NCBI GenBank assembly: GCA_037975125.1 | Contig: JAJQOW010000182.1 | Location: forward strand, 1 to 64,000 | Direction of reading: 5' to 3' | From: Latrodectus hesperus | Taxonomy: Eukaryota > Arthropoda > Arachnida > Araneae > Theridiidae | DNA: 64,000 nt | Part shown: piece after piece, positions 13,439 to 24,895 of the stretch | How the letters are laid out: each line of letters opens with the position of its first letter | Position numbering within the stretch: the stretch's first letter is position 1 | Translations under genes and position numbers: made by a program | Notes under the pieces: generated by a model | The model's input: the letters and a program-made list of their open reading frames with translations, nothing else | Database searches by the model: none | What the model was told of the DNA's origin: nothing

Positions 13439-13495
13439 GTGGTATTCATTTTATTATACCACAAAATATAAATTTTCCTAAAATATAATTTAGGA
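13439..13495. repeat. Satellite variant with inserted double hairpin (third copy)
   Basis: GTGGTAT near 13439-13445 pairs with ATACCAC at 13456-13462. TCCTAAA and TTTAGGA pair within 13476-13495. The unit is the same as the two copies upstream. Confidence 0.8.
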
Positions 13496-15787
13496 AAAAA
13501 ATGAGTTTTTTTGTAGTGTGCGCATATGGTTCGGGTGACTTGTGATTCTCACTTAGATTGGTTTCAATATTCCAATATATCTCAAGAAATGCCCAAATGA
13601 TATTAAAATAAATGATTTCATTTAGTAGTATATTATATTCCTAGACTAATTGTGGTATTCATTTTATTACATAAAATATAATTTCAGAGAACAATGAGTT
13701 TTTGTGTAGTGTGCCCATATGGTGCTGGTGACTTCTGATTCTCCCTTAGATTGACTTCAAAATTCCCGTATATCTTAAGAAATGCCCAAAGGATATACAA
13801 ATAAATGGTTTCTTTTAGTAGTAAATTAACTTTCTATACTAACTGTGGTATACACTTTATTATATTAAATATAATTTAGGTGGAAAAGTAGTTTTTGTGT
13901 AGTGCGCCGATATGGTGCGGGTGACTTATAATTCTCGCTTAGACTGATATTAAAATTCCAGTATATCTTAAGAAATGACCAATGGATATAAAAATAAATG
14001 AATTCTTTAGTTGTAAATTAACTTCCTAGACTAACTGTTGTATTCATTTTATTATATAAAATATAATTTAGGAGAATAATGAGTTTATTTGCAGTGCGTC
14101 CCTATGGTACCGGTGACTTCTGATTCTCGCTTAGACTGATTTCAAAATTCCCGTAAATCTCAAGAAATGCCCATTTGATACACAAATAAATGGTTTCATT
14201 TAGTAGTAAATTACATTCTTAGACTAACTGTGGTTTTCATTTTTTTATATGAAATATAATTTAGGAGAAAAATGAATTTTTGTGTAGTGCGCCCATATGG
14301 TGCGGTTGACTTCTGATTCTCGCTTAGATTCATTTCAAAATTCCCGTATGTCTTAAGAAATGCCGTATGGATGTACAATTAAATGGCTTGTTTAGTAGTA
14401 TATTTTATTCCTAGACTAACTGCGGTATTCATTTTATTATATAAAATATAATTTAGGAGAAAAATGAGTTTTTGTGTAGTGTGCCCATATGGTGCGGGTG
14501 ACTTCTGATTCTCGCTTACATTGATTTCAAAATTCCCGTATATCTCAAAAAATGCCCAATGGATATACAAATAAATGGTTTCATTTAGTAATAAATTTCA
14601 ATCTTAGCAAACTGTGGTATTCCTTTTATTTTATAAAATATAATGCATAAGAAAAATGAGTTTTTGTTTAGTGCGCCCATATGGAGCGGTTGACTTCTGA
14701 TTCTCGCTTAGATTGATTTCAAAATTCGCGTATATCTTAAGAAACGTCCAATGGATATAAAAATAAATGGTTTCATTTAGTAGTAAATTAACTTTCTAGA
14801 CTAACTGGGTTTTCATTTTATTATATGAAATATAATTTAGGAGAAAAACGAGTTTTTGTGTGTTGCGCCCATATGGTGCGGTTGACTTCTGATTACTGGC
14901 GTAGTGAGCAAAATCGGCGCCTTTGTACGATACCTTTTTTGGCACCTCGTTGAAAAAAATAGTAATACAATATAAATATGGGAATAAAATGTATTAAGTA
15001 ACATGATTAATATAATAATATAATGATATATAATACATTATAATAAATGGAGTAAAATTGTAATAAAGAATACAATATAAATATTGTATCTACTATAAAA
15101 TAATCGAAAATATATTAATTTAAAGTCTCAAACAAAGCTTTAAATTTAAACAAAATTCATCTCTAATTGACAAAAAACACTTATATTTGATTCGGAAAAG
15201 TGTCATAAGAATATTCGGAAGTATGTATTTTAAAATTAATTATAAAAAGGTATTATTGATTTTATATACTAATACAATTATTTTAAAAAGCATAAAAAAA
15301 TTTTAAACATTAAATAATTCGTTACGTATCATAGATATAAGCAGATGTGTATTTATTTTCAATATAATATATACTACACTATTCAGATTTTTCTTGCCTT
15401 TGCTGAAGCGAATTGATTAATTACGTTATCAAAGTTGATCATTTAAAAATTTTTTTCTTTTTCTATATTTAAGATTGTTAAATCTCTTCTATACTTAAGA
15501 TAAAAACGAAGACGGTTTTGACTCACAGTGGATCATAAATAAGTCAAAATTAATTTTTGCTCAATGAAAGTTCTCAGCTTGCAATTGATGCAAAAATAGT
15601 CAAAAAATATTTGAGTGAGTGAGTGTGGGAACCTCTTCTTCCCTCTATCTTCACTGTATAAGATAAAGCATGTTGGAAGTTCTAACAGAGTTTTAAGTTT
15701 GATTTCTTTTCTAATGCTGAGTGACATCATTCAGTGCCACATTTCTCTATAGAGTTCTGTTCCATTGAAATCTGTATGATAAAATTT

Positions 15788-16050
15788 ATTCCAAACTTAG
15801 TGCTCCCAAGATACAGGTCCAAGGTTCGATTCTCAGGCTAGGTCAACTCAACCTTTCATCCTTCCAGTGGATCGATTAACTGAAGACCAATCATCCTTGG
15901 GAGCTAAACACCGGGGATTTCGCTTTGGGCTCATTACCAAACCGGGATATATGCTTCGCACCCCAGGGCCCTCGTTTAGGAAAAAGGATATGGGCACTGT
16001 AGACCTTGATCCGGATATTACAATTTTGAAGTCGGGATATTTATTTAACA
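15788..16050 (+). mobile_element. tRNA-derived SINE inside the 4-kb insertion
   Basis: A tRNA-like B box, GGTTCGATTCT, occurs at about 15824, preceded by a degenerate head beginning near TAGTGCTCCC. A body follows with CCAGTGGATCGATTAACTGA, GGGAGCTAAACACCGGGG and CGCACCCCAGGGCCC. This block is far more GC-rich than its surroundings (locally about half G+C), and the A box is not clear. Short open frames on both strands here come from the higher GC and are not genes. Assignment is by recognition of the B box and body; boundaries are approximate. Confidence 0.55.
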
Positions 16051-17218
16051 ATTAATTTTTAACTTTTAAGAAAATTGATTTTAATGATTTAACATTTCCA
16101 TAACAATGTCTTAAATATTTTAAATTTATTTTTTCTAGCTTTATTAATTTATTTCATGATAACCAAATGAAGCAATTAAAATTTTTTATTCCCTATTAAT
16201 TGTGCATTATCTTATTTATGAAAGACTCTACTAATAGATGATCATTTTGTGTTGAACAAATGCTATAACTTATTCTAACAAATTTTCAAAAATTCTGTAA
16301 TATTACTAACTTCACAAACTTTAGCTATTTATTGCAAAATAATAATTGAGTAAGACAATACACCCCAAATTTAGGATCAACTCACCTGATTTTTCCCAAT
16401 GATATTTTTTTTAAACATTTCATTTACCACAGATTAAACTGAAACTTTGACTTTTATTTCATTTTTTTTATTTCAAAAAAATTCCAGTGAAAAACAGCAA
16501 CTTTATGGGAAATTTCATTTAAAATAGCTTTTTAAATTACATCATTCAGACCATTAATGTAAACCAAAATTATTTTCAATGCAAAAAATTTTAATCACAA
16601 AACGTAATATTGATAATTTATAATATTTCATTTTTATACCATAAAACCAATTTTTCTGATTCTAAAATTAGAAGATCTTTGTTAATAAGTTTTCATCTGA
16701 TTTCAATTTATATAACTAAATCCTGCCATAGCATTATCAATGCAAATTTCAGATAAGCACAAAACGCTATTATAGATAGTAAAAATATTTTGCAAAAAAT
16801 TTCTTAAATCAAAAATCAATACACACAAATTCAAGTAAAATTATGTATATTTAATATAATCAAAAATTTTCAACCAAACAATGTATATTATGTTATTAAA
16901 AATTATACTTTTCTTCAAACTGATGCACTCAATATTGTTCTTTCAAGTTTTTCATTGATTCGAATTATTATCAAGAATTACAAGTGCTGAGATAAAAATA
17001 TATTTTAACTGTTAAACGCCTAATTTTATTTAAAGAAATTTTCTCAATCAGTTATGATAGTAGTAAAAATTTTCTTCATATTTTTAAAGCATTTAACATA
17101 ACTGTTTTTTAAGTTATTAAAATATATATTATTAAAATAAGTGCACATTTTTATCGAAACAAAAAGTTATTTCTATAAAGAATCATTTTGGAAGTGCTGT
17201 TCATGCAATGTCATGAAG

Positions 17219-17251
<33 letters not shown>

Positions 17252-18915
17252 TATCAATTAAAGACCATCTTATTTTTAAAATTTTACAATGTAAAATGAG
17301 AAATATATACGATTTCTTTGTAAATTTCTGGAATGAATTTTTCAAGTTAAAAACAAATTTGTTTTATATAAATTGAACTAATTAATTAAGAAATATATTC
17401 TGTATATTTAAGCATACAAAAAAGAAAAAAACATTTAAAAGGAAAAATACATTTATAAAAAAAAATACTTTATAGATTTTTAACTTCTATCATTTGAAAA
17501 AATAATTTTTCAATTTAAGGTGCTAATGTAAAGCCGACAAAATTACGAGTCAAATAAAAATTATTTCCCCAAACAAAATAACATTTTAACATTAAATAAA
17601 TTACTTTTAAATTAATATTTAACTAATAAGTAATTTAATATTTAATTTTCAAAACTCTGCAAGCATATGTTAGTAAATATTTATTACAGCTAAAATATTA
17701 AATAAATATTGAAATTGAAAGAATACACAGTAGACAGAAAATACACACAACTTACGGCAATAATATTTTAAATGTCTAAACTCCAGGTTTTAAAAAGTTT
17801 ACATTTTTATTTCCAATGAAGCTATGTTTGGGAACAAACGAAATACAAACCATGTGAACTAGTGAACTATAAAAAGGAAAGGAAGTTTATGTTTTCCTAG
17901 AATTTGGAGGTAATTAGTTCTCGATCCCCTCTATTTCGATTCCAGGAAAACAATTCCCTAAGCAGCATACTGTATTCTTATATTATGAAAATTTTCTCCC
18001 CTTTCTTTGAAGGTCAGCTTGGTGCCGAACACCATGGAGATTCTCGCTTAGTTCCTTCCTCCTTGCCGGACAAAATATTTTGGACACAAAGGACCGCTAA
18101 TGAGAAACACGTTTCAGCAGGAATTTTCTCACGAGTATAACGCAACACTAGGCTAAAAGGCTACAATACAGCCTGAGATAAAAAATACAAGAATTTTTTT
18201 TATTTTGGGAAAATGGATAATTTAGTTTTCCAAAGTCTCAATAACGACTGAATTTAATCTTAAATAATATTATAAAATTAAATAATATTTCAAAACACTG
18301 AAATTTCGACAGTAAAATTTTTAATTTTTCAATAATTATAACATCCAGAAGGGGCCAGAAGAAATAATATTCATTGAACGCTTTTTTTATTTTGAGTAAT
18401 GCAAACTTATTTGTTTTTTTTTACTATTATTTTTTTACTAATATAACGTGACTTAGATAACCTGTATAACAATTAGGACGCATAAAGAGCACTGAGAATC
18501 TTGGCGTATTCACAAAATTAAATAAGTGTCTTTCATGTGAGCTTACTCTTCTGTAATCTCCCTACGTTAATAGATCCAAAAATAATATAACATTAATACA
18601 AATAATTTGGTAAATAACTTTATACAAAAATAAGAACATCTCATATGCATTAAAATGGAACTGACTAATCTAATATTCCAGAAATTTCCTAAAAGAAAAA
18701 TAAGATATTTTTGTTATTTACACATTTACAAGATTTGCAGTGAAAACAATAGTATCACAAACCTTTTGCAAAGTAGGAAATTTAAAAAGGAAAGGATTAA
18801 AAGAATGAAAACCGATAATCTAATTGATTAAGAAAAAAAATTCGAAAACATGGTTAAATAAACATACTTTGAAAAAATTTGGCCCCCCTTGCCCCCCCCC
18901 GTCACTACACCTCTG
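16051..18915. other. Non-coding AT-rich filling of the 4-kb insertion
   Basis: Mostly A+T-rich with no recognisable coding relic. It holds a 26-base T run at 17219-17244 and, near 17900-18170, a moderately less AT-rich patch of unknown origin with no domain I can name. It ends in C-rich sequence at 18883-18901, next to the right terminus. Confidence 0.7.
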
Positions 18916-21215
18916 CTTCTGATTCTCGCTTAGATTCATTTCAAAATTCCCGTATGTCTTAAGAAATGCTCCATGGATGTACAAATAAATGGTTTCATTT
19001 AGTAGTAAATTAACTTCCTAGACTAACTGCGGTATTCATTTTATTACATAAAATATAATGCAGGAGAAAAATGAGTTTTTGTTTAGTGCACCCATATGGA
19101 GCGGGTGACTTCTGATTCTCACTTAGATTCATTTCAAAATTCCCGTATGTCTTAAGAAATGCTCAATGGATATACAAATAAATGGCTTATTTAGTAGTAA
19201 ATTACATTCCTAGACTAACTGCGGTATTCATTTTATTATATAAAATATAATGCAGGAGAAAAATGAGTTTTTGTTTAGTGCACCCATATGGAGCGGGTGA
19301 CTTCTGATTCTCACTTAGACTGATTTCAAAATTCCCGTAAATCTCAAGAAATGCCCATTTGATACACAAATAAATGGTTTCATTTACTAGTAAATTACAT
19401 TCTTAGACTAACTGTGGTTTTCATTTTTTTATATGAAATATAATTTAGGAGAAAAATGAATTTTTGTGTAGTGCGCCCATATGGTGCGGTTGACTTCTGA
19501 TTCTCGCTTAGATTCATTTCAAAATTCCCGTATGTCTTAAGAAATGCTCAATGGATATACAAATAAATGGCTTATTTAGTAGTAAATTACATTCCTAGAC
19601 TAACTGCGGTATTCATTTTATTATATAAAATGTAATTTAGGAGAAAAATGAGTTTTTGTGTAGTGTGCCCATATGGAGCGGGTGACTTCTGAATTTCGCT
19701 GAGATTGATTTATAAATTTCCGTATATCATAAGAAATGTCCAAGGGATATACAAATAAATGGTTTCATTTAGTTGTAAATTATTTTTCTAGACTAACTGT
19801 GGTATTCACTTTATTATATGAAATATAATTTAGGAGAAAAACAAGTTTTTGTGTAGTGCGCCCAAATGGTGCGGGTGACTTATAATTCTCACTTAGACTA
19901 ATTTTAAAATTCCAGTATATCTCAAGAAATGCCCAATGGATATACAAATAAATGAATTCAGTTAGTAGTAAATTAACTTTCTAGACTGACTGTGGTATTC
20001 ACTTTATTATATGAAATATAATATAGGAGGAAAACGAGTTTTTGTGGAGTGCGCCCTTATGTTTTCAGTACGGGTGACATCTGAATCTCGCTTAGACTGA
20101 TTTCAAAATTCCCGTATATCTCAAGAAATGCCCATTGGAAATACAAATATATGGTTTCATTTAGTATTAAATCAACTTCCTAGACTAACTGTGGTATTCA
20201 TTTTATTATATAAAATATAATTTAGGAGGAAAACGAGTTTTTGTGTAGGGCGCTCATATGGTGCGGTTGACTTCTGATTCTCGCTTAGATTCATTTCAAA
20301 ACTCCCGTATGTCTTAAGAAATGCCCAATTGATATACAAATAAATGACTTATTCAGTAGTAAATTACATTCCTAGATTAATTGTGGTTTTCATCTTATTA
20401 TATGAAATATAATTTAGGAGAAAAACGAGTTTCTGTGTAGGCGCCCATATGGTGCGGTTCACTTCTGATTCTCGCTTAGATTCATTTCAAAATTGCCGTA
20501 TGTCTTAAGAAATGCTCAATGGATATACAAATAAATGGCTTATTTAGTAGTAAATTTTATTCCTAGACTAACTGCGGTATTCATTTTATTATATACAATA
20601 TAATTTAGGAGAATAATGAGTTTTTGTGCAGTGCGCGCATATGGTACGGGTGACATCTGATTCTTGCTTAGTCTGATTTCAAAATTCCCGTATATCTCAA
20701 GAAATGCCCATTGGAAACACAAATAAATGGTTTCATTTAGTAGTAAATTACATTCCTAGACTAACTTTTGTTTCCTTTTTATTATATGAAATATAATTTA
20801 GGAGGAAAACGAGTTTTTGTGTAGTGCGCCCATATGGTGCGGTTGACTTTCTGAATATCGCTTATATTCATTTCAAAATTCCCGCATATCTTAAGATATG
20901 TCCAAAGGATATACAAATAAATGGTTCCATTTAGTAGTAAATTAACTTCCTATAATAACTGTGGTATTCAATTTATTATATAAAATATAATTTAGGAGAA
21001 AAATGAGTTTTTGTGTAGTGCGCCCATATAGTGCGGGTGACTTATAATTCTCGCTTACACTGATTTTAAAATTCCCGTATATCTCAAGAAATGCCCATTG
21101 GAAATACAAATAAATTGTTTTATTTAGTAGTAAATTAAATTCCTAGTTTAACTGTAGTATTCATTTTATTATATAAAATTTAATTACAGAGAAAAATATG
21201 TTTTTGTTTAGTCTT
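18916..21215. repeat. Satellite array, right-hand end
   Basis: Diverged ~194-bp monomers continue to about 21215, where AAAATATGTTTTTGTTTAGT fades into unrelated AT-rich DNA. The last monomers show no special end sequence. Part of this block (19306-19553) is nearly identical to 14116-14363 on the far side of the insertion. Confidence 0.93.
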
Positions 21216-21640
21216 TCTAATTTAATGTAATTTCTTCCTAATTTAATGTAATTTGAACAAACATTGAGTTAATTGCTATAATGCAATAATTGAATTAGCC
21301 AGGGAAACTTAAATAGAGAAGATTAAAAATGACAAATTGAAAAGACGAAAGTGTATTTTATATTAACGAAAGTGTATTCAGAGTTATCGGAAATCAATTT
21401 TCCCTATAGACATGAACTTTCTATTTTCAACTACATTGCATAAATTTGGACGATGGGGAAGTTTTCTCAAATGAGATGCCATCCTTTATTTTACGTGTAA
21501 ATATTTGATTTGAGACTATTGAGTACAAGCAAACTACAGGAAGTATGTTTCGTTCACTGTAGGATATACCACAAGGGAGAATACCTAAGGAGCACCTAAG
21601 CAATCTTCCAACAGTTGTGCATGATGAAAGCAAAAATAAA
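21216..21640. other. AT-rich sequence, nothing recognised
   Basis: There is a short direct repeat (CTAATTTAATGTAATTT, twice, near 21217-21252). Otherwise it is unremarkable DNA between the satellite edge and the SINE cluster. No coding signal is visible on either strand. Confidence 0.6.
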
Positions 21641-21644
21641 AAAC

Positions 21645-22180
21645 CAAAAGAATAGTTCAGTGATTAAGATATTAAAGAACGAGTTGGGGACTGAATGTTT
21701 GAGCTTTGGCCTTCTGTTCAAAAGTTTATGCTCTCTATTCCCACCACGTTTGCAGTGATTTGGAGTCCACTTAGAACTAAGTTTTAGTCCATACTGATCT
21801 GTCTCATAAGCAGAATGGTTAGTTCTCTGATTCAACAGTTTGATCGTTTAATTCACACTTTGGGAAAGGTGTTTATAGTGGTTTGGAGTCCACTTTAAAC
21901 TGTGTAGATCTGTCAAGTTTGACCTTGTGTGCAAAATGTGGTCATTGAGTGACAACCAAACCAAACTTCCAAATAAGCATTACAAAGAAATGGGTATTGT
22001 CACTAGCTTTCAGAGTTAGCAGCTGAATAATTAGCATTTTGGCCTTCAGTTCACTTATTTGTGCATTGAATCCCCATTCTGGTAGTGGAAATTTATATTG
22101 ATTTGGAATTTACTTTGTCTCGGTTTAATGTAACTACGTTCGCAAGAAATAAGTGTTAATTGACAAATTAACCCAACCTG
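21645..22180 (+). mobile_element. Three degraded SINEs of one family in the same orientation
   Basis: Three successive copies, about 21650-21800, 21805-21970 and 22010-22180, share GGCCTTC(T/A)GTTCA, GATTTGGAGTCCACTT or its variants, and a tail like GTGACAACCAAACCAAAC. They match a better preserved copy at 23822-23998. Each retains parts of a tRNA-like head (GAATGGTTAG..TCAACAG). They are old, and I do not see clear target duplications. Confidence 0.7.
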
Positions 22181-23055
22181 TATGTAGGCCACTAGAAGTG
22201 CTTATAACTTCCCTTGTTTGTCTTTTCTGAAAATAATGATTCTTTCAATAAAAATTGGTTAGTTTGTTTCCAGTTTAAAATGGGATACAAAGATTGTTAA
22301 TATTTTTTCAAACACTTTCGATCAGGAAACAAAATTCTTTCTATAGCTCCTATATGCATTCTAAAACAAGGAATAAGTTTTCAGTTTCCAAAAATAGTCA
22401 GTTGGGCATTGAATATAATTTTGATTTAACCCTGTTATTTCAAATATTTATTTGAAGATATTTCTTTTTCCCTTGAAGGTAATTATGTATAATTGTTTAA
22501 ACTTAAGTTTAATTTATTGGAAAATTTAATTTATTCAATAAGCCATCAGCATACTGTACTAATAAATTAATCAGGAAAATGGTAGACATTTTAATTTTGT
22601 TTTTAGCTTCAATTTTTTACTGGCCTTAATAATTCTATTAGCTTTAATTTGTGATTAGCCTTTGTATTTCATTTAACATAATTACTGTTTAAATGAAATA
22701 CAAAGACTAGTCAAAATTTCAAAATTCGATATCAATTTCTGTTTTAAGTTGTCTTTTTCAAATTTCTGTTTTAAGTTGGCTGCGTAGGCTAACATGCTGA
22801 TGTAGATTTCATTCCAGAAAGAGCAATTGTTATTTCGATCTCGGATAAAATTCCGGTCGCCAACATGAGTCCCAGTTGCTCAGTTGCTTCAACCTGTTTT
22901 CCGTAAAATTAGGAAAATCAAAGCATCACTGGTTGCCGATACAGACCACATCCTCCTCGACTTATCTGAAGTTCTATGTTCTAGGGATGTGTCTATATTA
23001 ATCTGATGTCCAAAGCCCTGCATATGAAGGTGTAATTCGGGTATGACCTCATCAC
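22181..23055. other. AT-rich intergenic DNA with one hairpin
   Basis: No gene found. CTTTGTATTTCATTTAA and TTAAATGAAATACAAAG form a 17-bp-arm hairpin near 22660-22710. ATTTCTGTTTTAAGTTG is directly repeated near 22735-22780. A degraded tRNA-like head (GGCTGCGTAGGCTAACATGC) starts near 22786 and may belong to the SINE that follows. Confidence 0.6.
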
Positions 23056-23367
23056 CTAAAGGAATGCAGTCGATACCTGATTAGAGCTTTCGTTATCGGA
23101 AGGTAGTGGATTTGAATACCAACCCAATTAACGACCTGTGGTACTTGCTAATGATGGCCATGGCATGTTAAATATGTCTGGATCGCCATGTTCTCCATGT
23201 GAAATGATACTTCTGGGGTGGCAGACCAAGTATTGGCTGTCTTCTGCTTGTTCCTTGTTTCAAAATTAAGAATACTCCCCCGGTTACTTTTATCTAACTG
23301 GTGGAGCCCAACTCAGTTCTAAGTACAGGGAAGCATGCTGGTACAAGAAAAACAACCTTGTGATCTG
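23056..23367 (+). mobile_element. SINE with LINE-type 3' tail (family 2)
   Basis: The head contains TTCGTTATCGGAAGGTAGTG followed by a degraded B box (GATTTGAATACC). The body contains GAAATGATACTTCTGG and CCAAGTATTGGC. The tail reads CTAACTGGTGGAGCCC..AAGTACAGGGAAGCATGCTGG and ends at about 23357-23367. The whole body matches the reverse complement of 25633-25925. The last ~60 bp resemble the 3' end of the LINE at 6325, suggesting that this SINE borrows that LINE's machinery. Confidence 0.75.
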
Positions 23368-23462
23368 GCAGTGGTTTAAAATTACAAGGCACTCGACGAT
23401 AGGCGAATATTCAAAACCTGTTAGTCTCTTAAGGTACAGTCCATAACTCGCTTGCACTATTA
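23368..23462 (+). repeat. Dispersed repeat (family 4), about 95 bp
   Basis: GTGATCTGGCAGTGGTTTAA through CTCTTAAGGTACAGTCC. It matches, with about 20-25% substitutions, the reverse complement of 26590-26745 (GTCACCTGACCGTGGTTAAA through CCTTAAGATACTGACCGTGG). It is non-coding and its class is unknown; it is probably part of a longer SINE or transposon. Confidence 0.55.
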
Positions 23463-23821
23463 TGTAATTTGTCCACCAAAACGTTATTTTATTACTAAGA
23501 AAGTGCATTATTTTGCTTTGTTTAATCATGCATATGGTGACAAAGATCCATAGTAATTTATTCTTTCTAAATGCACCAATAAATCTTTACCATTATATTC
23601 ATACAGGTATGAAATAACTGTTGGGATACCACTTTTACTCATCTTTAAATGACTTCATTTGAAATGTCTTATGCTTTCTTAAAAATAAAACAAAGATTTT
23701 AATTTTGCATAACTGTTCATACTTAATTTTTTCCATCAAAAACTCTTAACTAAGAAATTAAAGAGTGTTATTACTAGTCAATGATATTCCTTATAATTAA
23801 TGACCTTATTCTTTATTTTTA

Positions 23822-23998
23822 AGCCGAGCTGCCAGCCGAATGGTTAGCGCTCTTGCCTTCGGTTCAACAGTTCGTGGGTTCGAATCCCACCTTGGGTATG
23901 GATGTTTGTAGTGGTTCAGAATCCACTTTAAACCTTGGGTCTCGGTCTAATTAGCCCTCATGTGCAAACAACTACCATTGGGCGACAAACAAACTTTA
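23822..23998 (+). mobile_element. tRNA-derived SINE (family 3), best preserved copy
   Basis: The head reads like a tRNA gene: CCGAATGGTTAGCGCTC (A-box region) and GGGTTCGAATCCC (perfect B box), about 35 bp apart. It is followed by ATGGATGTTTGTAGTGG, GAATCCACTTTAAACC and a tail GGCGACAAACAAAC. Length is about 177 bp. Other copies lie at 21650-22180, 25258-25437 and 49150-49235. An RNA polymerase III internal promoter is implied by the A and B boxes. Confidence 0.85.
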
Positions 23999-24299
23999 TT
24001 TTTAAACCCTAGACAGTAAGAGGTGAACAGCATGCTCCGTTTTACCATTCCTTTGCTGCTTATATTTTTACAAATAAATTATTAATCTCAGTTAATGTCG
24101 AATTTGTGTAATTTTGAATCAAAATTCAATCTATGTTCTGTGTTTATTGTTCATTTTACTTGTTTATTTTGTAAAACAATCATTCAGTAATTTCGTAATT
24201 TAAAGTAAGATGTAATTCTCCATAGTTGTGTTTAATATATTGTCTAATAACTCAAAAAATGACACATCAGTTTGGTAAGTGTAAAATGAATTTTGATGA

Positions 24300-24428
24300 C
24301 AGTGGATTTTGAGTCCGATGAAAAGACAGATGAGAGAGAGAAAATACATCCATACTCTGACCGGAAATCGGACCCACAACATCGCTCTCCGCTGTCATGC
24401 ATACGAACCACTAGACAGGATGGGCTGC
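24300..24428 (-). mobile_element. SINE head fragment (family 1 variant)
   Basis: On the minus strand: CATCCTGTCTAGTGGTTCG (A box) and GGGTCCGATTTCC (B box, one change), then CATGGATGTATTTTCTCTCT, the same body start as the family-1 copies at 29560, 30383 and 41784. The 3' part is lost or unrecognisable. Confidence 0.65.
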
Positions 24429-24458
24429 TAATTATTCGTTAAAAAAATTATATATTCT

Positions 24459-24886
24459 GTTGTTGTTACTAATGACACTTGGACAAGCCAAGGCAACTTG
24501 GCTTTGCGAATTTAAGTCAATTGGGAGCATCTTTCATTTAATCAGAGCGCCATGAAGGTGAAAGTACGACTTTGGCTCTTCAAATCCTCAAATAGATGGC
24601 AGCACCAGAAGATCTACTCCCTCAATTTTAACATTAATCTGAAGGGGGAGTAAAGTTCTCCAGACCATTGCACCCATGTTAACTGCTCAACGACCGACCA
24701 CAGGACTTTCGATTCCACAAATTTAACGAGCACGTATATCGCAGTACTCGGTGAGTCTTTGGTGGCGTTAGGAATCGAACCCCACCCTTCCGGATGGAAG
24801 GCCGATACCCTAACCACTAGGCTACCACGGCCCTTTGATACAGGGAAGTATGCTGGTGCAACAACTACAACAACAACAGCCCTTTG
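24459..24886 (-). mobile_element. tRNA-derived SINE (family 5) with its own target duplication
   Basis: The minus-strand head at about 24832 reads GGCCGTGGTAGCCTAGTGG (A box), then GGGGTTCGATTCC (B box). The tail contains GTCGTACTTTCACCTTCATG and ends GTGTCATTAGTAACAACAAC at 24459. A perfect 9-bp target duplication, ATATATTCT, flanks it at 24450-24458 and 24887-24895. Near its 5' end a separate 39-bp insert interrupts it (24841-24879). Its tail matches the tail of the SINE at 29560, although the two heads differ. Confidence 0.8.
24841..24879 (+). mobile_element. 39-bp retro-insert: SINE/LINE 3' tail only, with target duplication
   Basis: CAGGGAAGTATGCTGGTGCA followed by an ACAACTACAACAACAACAG run, flanked by a perfect direct repeat CCCTTTGATA at 24831-24840 and 24880-24889. 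It equals the extreme 3' end of the family-2 SINEs and of the LINE at 6325. It looks like a very short 5'-truncated insertion into the 5' end of the family-5 SINE. Confidence 0.7.
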
Positions 24887-24895
24887 ATATATTCT

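Larger units (their letters stand above)
8917..14893. repeat. Satellite array, diverged block between the two insertions
   Basis: The ~194-bp monomer resumes directly after the LINE target duplication and runs to the next insertion. Most copies are diverged, about as far from each other as in 4665-6324. CGCTTAGA, GATATACAAATAAATG and AAATATAATTTAGGA stay recognisable in nearly every copy. Local sub-blocks of near-identical neighbours occur, for example 11720-12720. Short peptides repeat in each monomer because the frame is periodically open, but they are satellite artefacts and not genes. Confidence 0.94.
14895..18915. mobile_element. Non-coding DNA transposon insertion (hAT-like termini), about 4.0 kb
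   Basis: Satellite sequence breaks at about 14894 and resumes at 18916. The break is flanked by a direct repeat, CTTCTGATT, at 14886-14894 and 18916-18924; it could be read as 8 or 9 bp. The ends form a short imperfect inverted repeat: GGCGTAGTGAG on the left, and GGTGTAGTGAC read inward from the right end. The right end continues into a C-rich run (18883-18901) before AT-rich filling. An 8-bp duplication and CAGAGGTGTAGTG-type ends suit the hAT superfamily, but the exact end base is ambiguous. No transposase relic was seen on either strand, so it is a non-autonomous or gutted copy. It carries a SINE near 15790-16050. Confidence 0.7.

Noticed and set aside
5170..14570. Recurrent ~60-65 aa open frames on the minus strand with similar peptides (YIHWAFLEIYGN-like) throughout the satellite.
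   Set aside because: They recur once per 194-bp monomer and drift with it. They are periodic by-products of the repeat, without start context or domain.
17188..17376. 62-aa frame with a poly-Phe run.
   Set aside because: Caused by the 26-base T run.
23820..23900. Possible true tRNA gene.
   Set aside because: A and B boxes are good, but the sequence continues into a shared SINE body and the acceptor stem does not pair.
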